From: Anas platyrhynchos
Taxonomy: Eukaryota > Chordata > Aves > Anseriformes > Anatidae
Assembly (NCBI RefSeq): GCF_047663525.1
Contig: NC_092621.1
Span: 75,382,501-75,446,500 of the forward strand
Direction: 5' to 3'
DNA length: 64,000 bases
Shown: positions 51,701 to 62,349 of the stretch, piece by piece
Layout of the letters: the number at the start of each line of letters is the position of its first letter
How positions within the stretch are numbered: the stretch's first letter is position 1
Translations under genes and position numbers: made by a program
The notes under the pieces: model-generated
Told to the model about the DNA's origin: nothing
Seen by the model: the letters and a program-made list of their open reading frames with translations, nothing else
Databases searched by the model: none

Positions 51701-54700
51701 ATTCCCATCTCTCTGGCAAGTGCATCTTCCTTTCACATGAAAGGAAATCTTACAAAGACGAAACTAGGAAATACAACCAATGGACAAATAATTTTCTACA
51801 AGTAGCAGTAAAAATAGAAAGCTATTAAAGGAATAAAAAGAAAAAGAATGAGAAAGACTCCTCATGACATTCATCATGTCTCTCAAGCCTTCTATCAATG
51901 CCCCACACATGGAGTTTTGCTCTTCCAAGCTGAGGTGTGTACCTCATTTTGCTTTCATCCTCTTCCACAAAGAGGCTGCTCAGTTGCAGCTTTTGGCATT
52001 TGCCACATTATTAGTCTTCCCTTATACAGTTCTGCCTCATGTCTCCTTTGCAGCTTCTCTTCAAGGCTCAACTCTCCGCCCTGCTCTTTTCTAAGTCCCA
52101 GGACAGATTTCAAATCATCTCCCACACTTGGGGATGACAGATCCTGGAGGCAGAAGGATAAACCTGGCTTTAAATTATTTTTGCTCACCTTCAGACATTT
52201 CCATTCCACACAAAGCAACAGCAGCTTTGATGCAGAAATGATTGAAACATCACTTAAAATGACAGAGTAGGCACTGTACACACACAGACATGAGAAAGAT
52301 CAAGTGAGTTCTGTCCACTCACCTATGAGGCTTATTGTACTCCTCTGTGGTGAGCACTAGCCTCCAGATTTCATTCACATTTGATCATCCTCAGCTTCGT
52401 TTTTTATTCCAAATCAAGTGAAATGCTATAAATAGTCACCTATAGATAAGTCGTAAATAGTTACACTGTACATACACCTAGGTCTTTTTCTCTTTTCTAA
52501 GGACAGTAAATAATCTTCAGGCCTTTCTTCAGTCCTCTGAAATGTGACCTATCCTGCAAGATTTCTCTTAATTGTTTAAATTTTCTATTTCAGTAACTAC
52601 CAACAACTCAGAGGTTATTTCCATCAAATACACGGATGAAGTTTATTAGGTCCTTTTGACATGAGTATACCCCACTGCTATGAGGATTCATTAACCTCTT
52701 CACTGTTCCTGGCCCATGTGCCTCCCACCTTCTTATTAGTGCCAAATGTTATCCTTCTAAACATAAGCCTATGAGCAGAGATTGATCCAGAAGGTTTTGA
52801 ACATCTACTGCCGCATACTCTGGCTGCATATTTCACACAGAGTGCTGCTGGAGAAAATAATTCGTGCCAAATCTCTCTGTTTGGATGAAGTACTTTGGAT
52901 GAATTCCTTCATCATCCTTAACTCTCATAAATAATTTTATATGCTTAATCAGTCAGTGACCAAAAAACACAAAATATTAGCTAAAATATCATGTCCACTT
53001 ATCAAAAGAAAAAAAAAAAAAGTTGCATGGCCCTATTCCAGATGACAAAGATAGATCCTGGGAAATCTCCATTGAAACTTCTGTGAGGTTTCCCTGGACT
53101 ACTCCAGAAGCAAGCATGTGGAAGTGAGTGCATATTTCTAACTCCTTCAGAAATAACAAATAAAACAAGGATTGCTCAAAGGCGATCCTTCACTTCACTG
53201 TCAAGAAGGCAATCCAGACCACAAAGTTATGTGTGCATTTGCCTTCAGCATACGAAAGATGAAAAGCTCATCCTCTTCAAAATACACAGCATGCCTTAGA
53301 GACCTGCTCACCAAAATTCAACACCACCAGCACTTCTCTTTCTTATGTCACAACTAAGACAGATTACACTGGTGCCAAATACAAAGCTGTTCTTTCTGGT
53401 GGGATGGGAACACCCTCAGAATTCCATACGGATAACCCAGCAGGTATGAGTTTTGCCAGAGAGTACAAAGACACCATAACCAAACTCCAGAACTTAAAAC
53501 TCCTTGCATTGCACCCAACACTCCCAAACCTCATGGGCAAAAAAAAAATAGAAAACACAACGTTCCTGGGGCAGACATATATCAACTAAGAACTGCTTGA
53601 AAACAAGAATTTTTATTTTTACCCAAAATGTTACAAAAAGAAGACCAAAACTATCACAAATACTAGTTAAAAAAAAAAAAAAAGAATTAAGATCTTCAGA
53701 TTGACTACATCTTCTTATTCTGCCTGGTGGATTGTAAGTAATTCAATGCCATGAGGATTTAGCATCTATAGATAAACTGATCACTGATTACAAGCAACTA
53801 ACATGTTCTCTTTGCTCGTCTAACCCTGAATAACTGAGCACATTCATTAGAAGAATTAAAATACATGATTGAACAGAAAAGTGTCAGGACACACTGCGCA
53901 GCTTTTGACATTAAAATTTAAATATTTTTCACGTGAGAGAATCTAGCATGATATTCACGCAGGCCTGGTATTGATGTAACTATCATTCAGAAAGTAATCC
54001 CTTAATAAAGTATTTTTATGAGTAAAACTCAGCACAAGCAGAGTTTACAAGACACCAATGTACTGGGAGAATTTACGATGCAAGTATCCAGACCAGTGAA
54101 AAACGACCTGATCTGACAGATATACCAACCAAAGCATTCAGCTGAGTACCACTCAGAGCATTTCAGCACAGAAACTCAGTTGACTTTGACTGAAATTATC
54201 AAGTTTTACTCATACTCCTCACTTTAGGGGGAGCAAACCAGAGAGTTTCTACACTCAAAACTGTAATGGGCCTGCAACTCCTAACAGGAAAGTGCTGAAA
54301 CGCGCCCGGATACAAACGTTGCTTACAACTGGAGCACTAGCCCCAGAAGAGGCTCTTGCTTCATTATTTTTATTTCTTCCTCTTTCCTTTCTTCCTGCCC
54401 CTCTGCCTCTCTCACTGCTTAATTCCGCGTTAAGGGAATAAGCTTTGCTGTTGTAATGTATCCTCATGTAGTGACTAGGGCCACGCCATCAAAAGGCAAG
54501 ATTTTAAGGGCTCTCTGATTTTAATGACATCCGTATTACTTCTGCAGATAGACGTGTTTGGGATGAAGGGACATGCCTCTTTGTCCAGCAAGGACTAAAT
54601 TTTGAAGCACAGCCCTGATCCTCACTGCTCCGCAGACAACAAACTGGAGGTAACAGTTTAGGAACACCAAACTGTTCTACTTTACAGCTCTACATCCTGT

Positions 54701-57700
54701 GACTTGCAAAAAGATGGTTGAGTGAACAACTATTTGCTGGCCCACTGTGCCAAAACTTCTAGAAGGAGGATTTTTTTTTTTTAAATTACCTCTACAAAGG
54801 TATGTCTCTTGCCAGTTTCACCTACCTCCTGGCAATCTAACCAGCAGGGAACTCTAAACAGTACTGCAAATGAAAGCATGTTAGTACTTCTGTGCCCCTG
54901 TTCAAACCAGAATTCTGGGCATACAAAAAGGAGCGCAGTCAGGCCAAGTGGAAGGGCTGAATGGGTTGCAATTAGGCTGAAAACAAGTTGGGATCGAAGT
55001 GGCAATGGTCTAGTGAGAACTAGGAATGAAAACCAACATCCGTGCAGGCTGAACAAAGAATATGCAAAAGAATTGCCTGGTGTCCTGAATAATTTCCAGA
55101 AGAAGCTCAAAGTATATTTAAAGCTAAATAAACCAAGCTGTGTAAGACAAAATATAAAAATTATTTTATCATCATAAAAAAATCACCTGTTTTAGGCCAT
55201 AAAGCATTGACAGCAACTTCTCCTCTAAATTCTTCCGCCATCCCCAAGACGCACATGGACATTCCGTATTTAGAAATGGTGTAAGCTACAACAAGAAGTA
55301 CATGAACAGCCTGTATTTAGAAGGATAAAAATACAAGGTCTATCAACAGAACTTGAATTTTCTGCCCTTCAAAGTTAAAGTTACTTCTTTGTATAGAAAA
55401 TTAACTTTTTGGAGACAAAGCAGTTTCTTCCCAGAGCAAAAATCTCTCCCTTCCTCCCCCGTGCCTCGGCAGATACAAACTGTAGCCTGCCATCTCTTCA
55501 CTGCAAGTAGATGAGCTAAAAGATGAGCTAAGCATCTTTTGGCAAATAAAAACAATGACTGAAGCTCAACTTTATGGTGTTAATATTGTATTTTTATACA
55601 CACACTGACAGCAGCTCCATTTTTTCTGCAACACAGTAGCTGCTTATGATCGAACTGGTATTTTAGTGAAGGGAAAAAAAGAAAAGAAAAATGAAGAGGA
55701 AGAAAAAAGGACATTCTAAATCCTTCTTTTCTATTTTGAGAAGGGAAACTTTTAGGGGGAAAGAACTTGGACTTGCTGGGGGAGTTTTACAGGACAAGTG
55801 TCTAAAATTGAAAGCTATTCAACAAGCTTAAAATGAACAACATATGTTCTAGCCTAAACACAGAATGAGGTCTCTTTCACACCTCAAAATAATTTCCAAT
55901 TAAAAATACAGCCTTGAGTTTTATTTCTATTAAGTCAAACATGAAGCTGAAACTGTAAGAAAACAGACTTTGCTTTTCTAATTCTTTGTGGAACAGAAAA
56001 CACTGTGCTGTCTTAAGAATTCCTATAGAAAAGCACAGTCTCTTAACTGTAGAGCATCCTTAAAAATAGAAGGACATATCAGGCCATGAAACTTGCACTG
56101 TGTTTTCCCACAAAACAGTTTTTTTTCATGTGAGGTGCAACAGACTCTGGGGAACCATTACAGGCAGTCTGTACCGAATGCTAAGAACATGAGATCTGGT
56201 GTTCTGGGCTGGCATTCCTGCACATTTCACCAGTTATTTATGTGGTTCTCAAAAACAACAACGAAGCCCCTGAATGCCACTCACCACAATGATTTTTGAA
56301 CCACATGGGATTCATATTCATAGGTGGGCTGAGGTTGAGGATATGGGGGTTCTTACTCTTCCGCAAGTATGGAAGGCATGTCTTGGACCTGGAAGATAGA
56401 AACCAGACAAGTCAGTCCCCTCTTATTTTACAGGACACTCTTCCTTACAATAAAAAATGGCAGAACACTATTTTGACTTTCGTGAAGATCCAACACTAAG
56501 CTGAAACCTTGCCCTTGTATCAAACATTTAACTGAGAAATAGAACAACAGAAAAAGTCTGTCCTAGCTCACTTACCTCAGCAGTAGCATTCATGCCTGGT
56601 GACTTGGCTACACCATCCAAGCAGTGCAGCAGCACCACCTAAAGCAGATTTTCCAGATGCTCAGAAGCCACACTCTGCTTGTAATAGTTTTGATAGGGTC
56701 AACAAACCGCAATAAGGGAACAAGCCAAATCACCAGTGCAGAGCATCATTTGGTCTATGTATTCTCTTCTGATTACACATCTATTTCTTCCTCAGAACCA
56801 CATCCAAGAAGTAATACTGCATTGTGAAAAGCTACTGGAGTAATTCCAAACTAAACTCAAAACCTATTTTCTGGTGACCAGAAGAGTCACCTACTTCATT
56901 CAGGCACCAAACAAAAGACATTTTAAAGAATTCTTCATTAATTTGGAATAGCTGGATGTTACCATCCAGAAACTGACTGTTGCTGCTGGGGGGCTGAAGG
57001 TGTAAACAGGGCTTGCCACCAGCAGTACAGTGCAGCCCATTCAGAGAGCTAACGAGGGACATCCACAGAGCATTTTGTGCAACGCCATGCTGCAAGAACA
57101 ATTTTGCTTTACAAGCACGGAGCTGCTTACGGTTCAGCTTTCAGAAGCAGATAACGCAGGGTGGAAGTACAGGCCCACCACCCCGCAGCCAGATTTACTA
57201 CTTCCTTTCCATTGCTCTCTCTACCTGCTGTTGACATGCTGTGCATGCCTCTCTCTAATTCAGCAGGCTGATCGTGTGTGTTTTTAAACTACTCTAATGA
57301 CAACTCCTTCGCTGATCTTTAGCAACAGAACTTACAGGAACATTATGCCTGATAACCAGATTCATCTGCAGAAAGCACCTCAGGTAAACTGAGGAAACCT
57401 TTTTTTGTTAATGTGTTAAAATTTGTTAAATTTGTTAAAATTACTTCTCTCTCCTTTCTCAGCACTTACGTGAGGTAGGTCCCTCGTACGTTGACATCCA
57501 TCATGAGGTTGACCTTCTTTGTCTCTGTTTCCAAAGTGCCAGTCAGAGAGATGGCGCTTGCATTGTTCACCAAAATATCAATCCCTGGTTTTAAAATAAG
57601 CCGTTTCACTTTAGCAGTTCAGAGACAAAGAGCAGGAGTAAAGCAGGCTGTTCTTTTCTTTTGCTGTTTGAACAATCTGCCCGTTGACCTTTCCCCCACA

Positions 57701-60700
57701 TCCCAGCATACCTCCAAAAGTCTTCACAGCTTTCTCCACAGCATTAATAATTTGCTGCTCTTCCCTCACGTTAACGATGCATGGCAAAGCCTTTCCTCCA
57801 GCCGCTTCAACTGCATTAATTAGAAAATAAAGCATTTAAATATTGTCTCTCAGGTTGAACAAATAGTCTGCTGAGAATCTCTCATCCAGTGAACCCATCG
57901 AAAATGAGACTCTCACATTGTGACCTTTTCACACGTCGTATAAAGAACAGGGAAGCCAGAACCCAAGCCTAACGCTGAGATTGTGTATGGTACAACTAGA
58001 TGTCTCAATTAAGGCAGCATTTTCACTTCTGCACACATACGTCTTCATCATTATAGTCTGATAACTCACAGAACTCCTAGGAGGCAAGAGAACCAGGTAA
58101 GCGTATTGTTTTAAAGCTGAGGGAGTCTGAGCAGCTTCCCACTTGCTTACAGAAATTAAGCTAGGACATGCACGCAGCCCAGCACCTGAAGCCCACCCTC
58201 ATTTGTTACAACTTACTCTCTGCTGCAGCAGTGTAGATAGTCCCTGGAAGTTTAGGATGGGGCTCAGCTGTCTTGGCAGCCACCACAATGTTTGCACCAT
58301 CCTTGGCAGCTTTCAAGGCAATGGCTTTGCCAATGCCTCGGCTTGCACCCGTGATGAAGAGAGTGCATCCTGCTAGTTTCCTAAAGATAAACAGGTAAGA
58401 AGGGTAAAGAAGAGGGGGAACAAAGCAAAACCTGTAAATCTCTGACTTTTAGCACTCTTCAAGGACAAAAACAACCTGCACGATCTCCCAGCCAGCCGAT
58501 TGCCTTCCACATTTTACTATGAAAACATACCCAAAGTATGGATGAGATGGATGAAGCTACAGCAAAGTACAGTCCTGCACCAGCCCTGAAGACAAGGTGA
58601 TGTTCCAAGCTAATAAACACAGCAAAGCAGGAAGGTTACACGGGTCATCCAGTGACCTTTTTGTACCATGATCCAGCACTGCTTACAATAGAGCTGCTTA
58701 AGTTCTCCAAAACCAAAAAAGGAGCCAGCTGTAAATCGAAATGCCAGTTTCTAATGACATGACACTCCTCCGCAGCTCTCTGCAATTCACTTCTCACAGC
58801 CCTCTACACGCAAAGAATTGCTGTAAAGCTCAGGACTAGAATCACAATACCAGTGCAGGGTGCCAAAGACGAGTGCCAGAAATCTGATTTTCAGAAAGCA
58901 ATTTTTTCTCTTGAAGTTTTTACACTAAACTCAACAGTTTCCCAGTAACTATGTTTAATGTAATAGTGTCAGAAAAATAGACATTTTTCTTACACACATA
59001 ATGTCGCTGATTCTTAAGAGCTAAAAATTCAACTCTAACTTGGGACATGCTTGGCAATAAAGCGTCTTAGACCACAGGTTTTCCAAACGAAGGAATGTGG
59101 ACTGTGGTGCTCTGCAGAAAACTTGTGCTGCTTTTCATAACCGAGTGAAAAATAACAAGAGGTCTAAATTTTCAACCCCGGTTAATGAATGAATACAAAC
59201 CATGTGCTACAGCAGCGTCACCACTCACTCACATCACGAATGTGATGTGGTTTTATTTTCAGTCTGGGCTACACTTGATTTAATTACTGTTCCTCCAGGT
59301 CTCAGTTTTCTCTCTCCGGTCTGAGAACATCCCTCTCCAAAGCAACCTCGAGGAGGGTATTTGCTCTCAGAAGACTGAAAACTGAAACGAGGCAGGAAGG
59401 GGGAGGAAATCTTCCCCTGCAACAACAATCTTAGTCACCAGCAGGGTCCCACAAGTCGGTGAAGCCCTGCAGACGCCAATTCAAGCAGCTGCCTTCTGCA
59501 GAATTGGGTTCTAGAGAGGCACGGGAAGAAAAATCTCAAAATACATTGAGTCGCAAAAAAATGCTGCCTAGAGTTGAGTCACAGGCACAATGAGGAAAGA
59601 TCATCTCTGTAATTCATCACATATGAAACGCCAGAGAGATCAGTGGTGCTCCCCACCTGCTAAAGGAAAGCACACATTTCTTGTCTTCCAAAAACGCCCA
59701 AAAGCACGATTCCCTGAACCACTGGCTCATCAGACTTGTCCTGGCTCTTGGGAAAACCATGGACCAACATGGACCAGCTGGTCAAGCGCAGAGGTGGTGG
59801 TTAGCAAGTCATACACTGTCTTGGAGACCAGTATTAAGTCAGGTCTCCTCCAGCACCAGTCGTGTCCAACACCTTTATCACCGGCCTGGAGGAGACGACA
59901 AAGTACACTTGGCAGGGAGGACAACTGGCTGATGTGCTTGAGGGCTAGGCTGCCTTCCAACTGGGAAGAAAGGATCCCTGTCGTGACACAGTGGGGAGGG
60001 AAGCACACAGCTGGAAAGGGATGGGGACACTTGGCAGGGAGCAAGCTGAGCGTACACCAGCAGCACCCCGGGATGCAGGAGCACCATAACCAGCAGATGG
60101 AGGCTCACACTTGGACCTTGGGGAAGGTCAGGTCACAGAGCTGGGGCCAAGGCGGCCTGAGCTATCTGCAGCCTGGGAGATAGGTTCTTCAGACCCAAGT
60201 GGATGTGACCCAGAGCAATCCAGACGGACCTGACAGCTGGTTTTGGGCAGGACTCTGAGCTGGAGACCTCTCCAAGCTCCTTCCACCCTGCGTTACTCTG
60301 CAACTGGAGGAATCCACACAGATTCAACTCCTTGGCCCAGATCATGACTGTTTAAAATATCAGGAAACATTATATTCATTCCAGTTATATTTTCACTGGC
60401 TTGAGTCTTTTTTTTTTTTTCCTTTTCCTTGCCACTTTTCTGCACAGCCTACACAATCCCTCCTCCCCAGGCTTACAGCCACCACCGACTGCATTCACGC
60501 CCTAGGGGTCCTCCAGTCCTTCACACGGAGCTCCCATTTCTTTCAGAAGCCCACAGAAACACTGCTTACCAAAATATGCAAAAACTTAACAGGAAAAACT
60601 CATTTTCAGGAACAACTTTCACACACCCCGCGGAGGCGCCGCGCAGCAAGCACCCGAGCCCCCAGCAGCTGCCCCCCTGGCGCACGTCCCCTGACGGCAC

Positions 60701-60833
60701 ACCCACCGCCGGGACACCCCCCGGCCCCAATACCCGTCCTCCCCACGGGTCCCCCTCGCTTCTCTGCCCCGTCCCCAGCCCCATGGAGAAGGAAGGAGGG
60801 AGGCCAGACGCCTTACCCCGTGTTGGGCAGCAT
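48621..60833 (-). CDS. HSDL2: Hydroxysteroid dehydrogenase-like protein 2, complete, 11 coding exons
   Basis: Peroxisomal short-chain dehydrogenase/reductase joined to an SCP2 sterol-carrier domain; its physiological substrate is poorly defined, with a role in fatty-acid metabolism proposed. Coding segments on the minus strand are 60817-60833, 58217-58380, 57712-57810, 57470-57584, 56285-56388, 55187-55285, 51455-51649, 50943-51014, 49438-49593, 49214-49342 and 48621-48733. They total 1263 bases (420 residues plus stop), close to the human length of about 418. All introns are GT-AG and phases agree. Visible motifs are cofactor-binding TGASRGIG (16-23), NNAS (100-103), catalytic YTISK (Tyr168, Lys172) with Ser152 before it, and ALWPKTAI. 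The SCP2 domain spans about 313-418 and the C-terminal SKL is a canonical PTS1. The start has G at -3 and lies in a CpG island. No frame damage was found. Confidence 0.97.
49214..49342 (-). CDS. HSDL2: HSDL2 coding exon 10 (residues 341-383)
   Basis: Central SCP2 domain: EEGGTWYIDLKTNDGSAGFG and VVMSMSSGDFVKMFTG, lining the lipid-binding tunnel in this family. Flanked by introns of 95 and 480 bases. Confidence 0.97.
49438..49593 (-). CDS. HSDL2: HSDL2 coding exon 9 (residues 289-340)
   Basis: Encodes a Lys/Ser-rich linker (FKEEKKSSESSTAPASG) and the first part of the SCP2 domain (AETFRVIQGAISKEF and GVFQFELS). The linker is the part that varies most from the inverted copy. Followed by a 95-base intron, the shortest in the gene. 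Confidence 0.96.
50943..51014 (-). CDS. HSDL2: HSDL2 coding exon 8 (residues 265-288)
   Basis: Encodes HPLMPDFFLDAEIDMTATKP, the end of the dehydrogenase domain and start of the linker. Acceptor CCTCTAG, donor CATG|GTAGGG. The inverted copy near 62.35 kb starts just after this exon and does not include it. Confidence 0.95.
51455..51649 (-). CDS. HSDL2: HSDL2 coding exon 7 (residues 200-264)
   Basis: Longest coding exon. It encodes AIHTAAMDMLGG, CRKTDILADAAY, SFTGNFIIDEVLL and DVYAIAPG, the C-terminal part of the dehydrogenase domain. It is preceded by the largest intron (3537 bases). Confidence 0.96.
51650..55186 (-). other. HSDL2: HSDL2 intron 6
   Basis: The largest intron, 3537 bases. No transposon, RNA gene or extra exon was recognised. 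Frames at 53172-53357 and 53404-53589 (plus strand) show no domain. A 17-base A run lies near 53005. Confidence 0.8.
55187..55285 (-). CDS. HSDL2: HSDL2 coding exon 6 (residues 167-199)
   Basis: Begins AYTISKYGMSM, giving the YxxxK catalytic pair Tyr168/Lys172, then GMAEEFRGEVAVNALWPKT. Acceptor TTGTTGTAG, donor ACAG|GTGATT. Confidence 0.96.
56285..56388 (-). CDS. HSDL2: HSDL2 coding exon 5 (residues 132-166)
   Basis: Encodes SKTCLPYLRKS and HILNLSPPMN with the presumed catalytic Ser152, then WFKNHC. The catalytic Tyr168 follows in exon 6, so the active site is split by intron 5. Donor TGTG|GTGAGT. Confidence 0.96.
57470..57584 (-). CDS. HSDL2: HSDL2 coding exon 4 (residues 94-131)
   Basis: Encodes IDILVNNASAISL, holding the NNAS signature (100-103) that stabilises the central sheet of short-chain dehydrogenases, then VNVRGTYL. 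Intron 3 before it is only 127 bases. Confidence 0.96.
57712..57810 (-). CDS. HSDL2: HSDL2 coding exon 3 (residues 61-93)
   Basis: Encodes EAAGGKALPCIVNV and the helix EQQIINAVEKAVKTFGG of the dehydrogenase fold. The acceptor is TTAATGCAG and the donor G|GTATGC. Read past its donor the frame stays open, a shadow and not an alternative end. Confidence 0.96.
58217..58380 (-). CDS. HSDL2: HSDL2 coding exon 2 (residues 6-60)
   Basis: Carries the Rossmann-fold entry with TGASRGIG (16-23) and the second strand GANIVVAAKT. The basic Lys42 at the end of that strand hints at NADP(H) preference, which is inference only. Acceptor TTTATCTTTAG, donor GAGA|GTAAGT. Confidence 0.96.
58381..60816 (-). other. 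HSDL2: HSDL2 intron 1
   Basis: 2436 bases, rising in GC toward the promoter. A plus-strand open frame of 197 codons (59590-60183) is antisense to the gene. It shows no recognisable domain, and the opposite strand is also partly open there, so I treat it as accidental. No transposon recognised. Confidence 0.75.
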
Positions 60834-60960
60834 GGCGGAACGGGGACGGGCCGCCCGGGGCCGCCCCTTCACGGCGCAGCCGCCGCGGCCGGGAGGCGGT
60901 GGCGGGGCGGTGTGAGGGGGTGGGCGTGGGGGTGGCAGCCCCTCAAGGTGTCCCCACAGC
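60600..60960 (-). promoter_or_regulatory. HSDL2: HSDL2 CpG-island promoter
   Basis: GC-rich, CpG-dense DNA surrounds the start codon and extends on both sides. On the minus strand there are GC boxes upstream of ATG (GGGGCGG near 60863, CCCCGCC near 60907) and no TATA box. This is the usual arrangement for a broadly expressed metabolic gene. In mammals PTBP3 lies divergently upstream, but no exon of it is visible here. Confidence 0.8.
60817..60833 (-). CDS. HSDL2: HSDL2 coding exon 1 (residues 1-6)
   Basis: Only 17 coding bases, MLPNTG, before the donor GGG|GTAAGG. The tiny first coding part is confirmed by the frame: two bases of codon 6 are completed by exon 2 to give Gly, then KLAGCTLFITG. 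Confidence 0.93.
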
Positions 60961-61119
60961 CCCTTACTCCGCTGCCACCCCCGGCCCCGAGCTGGGAAAA
61001 AGAAGGGGAAGGAGACGAGGAAGGCTTTTTGGGGGTTTGGGGAACGGTCGTGGGTGACGCCCCCGCTCTGCTGTTACCCCGTGTCGTGGCACGCAGCCTG
61101 TGGTCTCCTGAGGAAGAGC

Positions 61120-61342
61120 TGGGAGAAATTTGGAGAAATTTTGAGACATTTCTTCTCAGAAAGAGCAGTCAGGCACTAGGACGGGTTGCCCAGTGAGGTG
61201 GTGGAGTCACCGTCCCTGGGGGTGTTCAAGGGAAGGCTGGACGTGGTGCTTGGGGACATGGCTTAGTGGGTGACATTGGTGGTAGGGGGGTGGTTGGACC
61301 AGATGATCTTGTAGGGCTTTTCCAACCCTAATGTTTCTATGA
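61120..61342 (+). mobile_element. CR1 LINE 3' fragment
   Basis: Reads the end of the ORF (GRVAQ equivalent of RLPREVV, then TCCCTGGGGGTGTTCAAGG) and a 3' UTR with TTAGTGGGTGACATTGGTGG and GGACCAGATGATCTTGTAGG. It ends in AATGTTTCTATG. Lies about 300 bases upstream of the HSDL2 start, just outside its CpG island. Confidence 0.93.
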
Positions 61343-62349
61343 AAACGTGACCATTCGGAAGGAGGTAGCTTCACACAAACACTTAATTTCATGAGGAGAT
61401 CTTTCAGATCAGTTATCAGCTCTTGTATTCCCTCCCAGCCGCAGCTGCGATCAACTTGCTTCTGCCCTGTCAGTGTCCCTAGCCCTGCCCCGTTTATTTG
61501 AGTTGGTTTCAGCACTACACTGCCACCTAAGTCCATTTATTTCTATTTTATATTCTAACAAGTCCCAAGGTCAATGTAGAAATAGGCACAAACTTCAGAC
61601 TTTTCAGATGAAAAATGAGGCATTCAAATCACTTCCTCCATTTTTCACTGCTGACAAACGTGCACCCAAATGAACAGTGATATTACTTCAACTTAGTATG
61701 AGAATTTTTAGCAGAAGAATCATCATGTCTAAAATATTCCTCTCAAACACTCTGTTATTTGACTGGTATGTTAAAAAAATAAATGGAATTGGACACATAA
61801 CAGCAAAGGATGAGAAATTTTCCGTGTACATTGCCACTAGGAGCACTTTCCACATTTGGCTCAAACTCAGTTTTCATGACAGCAACCCATACACAGATTT
61901 CCTTAAGGAAATAATGGGTATAAAGGCACCCAACACATGTTGTACTGGAATTTCTTTTCTAGGGAGGAGCAAATTAGCCTGGTAAGCTGGGATGGAGCAG
62001 AGTGCTCAAACAGGCAGTGACAGAGAGGAGGCAGAGGAGGAGATACGACTGTAATGGGACTGCAGCTCATGCAGAAGCACACTTGGGAACAAGTAAGTAG
62101 CAATGCACTGACTCCTGCACCACTTGTCTCATCACCAAAGGGGATGCTTGTATATACAGTGACGGTATTGGAGATGGGGGAGAGTGGAGGAGGGGCGTGC
62201 AAAGGTGAGCTGAGGTATTTTTTTCTAAGTGCTTGTTTGTTTTCCTTAATCAAAGCTAAAATCAATAATTAAACATTTATACTAATTGGCAATAAATTCA
62301 ATTGCTTGGAATTCCTCAAACAGGACAATGCATATGTTATTGTTTAATA
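61343..62349. other. Spacer between CR1 and inverted HSDL2 copy
   Basis: No gene, exon of PTBP3, or transposon recognised. HSDL2 exons 1 to 8 were looked for on the plus strand because of the adjacent partial copy and were not found. Confidence 0.5.

Noticed and set aside
59590-60183. 197-codon plus-strand open frame inside HSDL2 intron 1
   Set aside because: No recognisable domain or codon pattern. It is antisense to the gene, and the opposite strand is open over part of the same stretch. One frame of this length is expected by chance in 64 kb at this GC content.
60429-61196. 255-codon plus-strand open frame over the HSDL2 promoter
   Set aside because: It lies in a CpG island where stop codons are rare, is proline/glycine-rich and low in complexity, and overlaps the HSDL2 first exon on the other strand.
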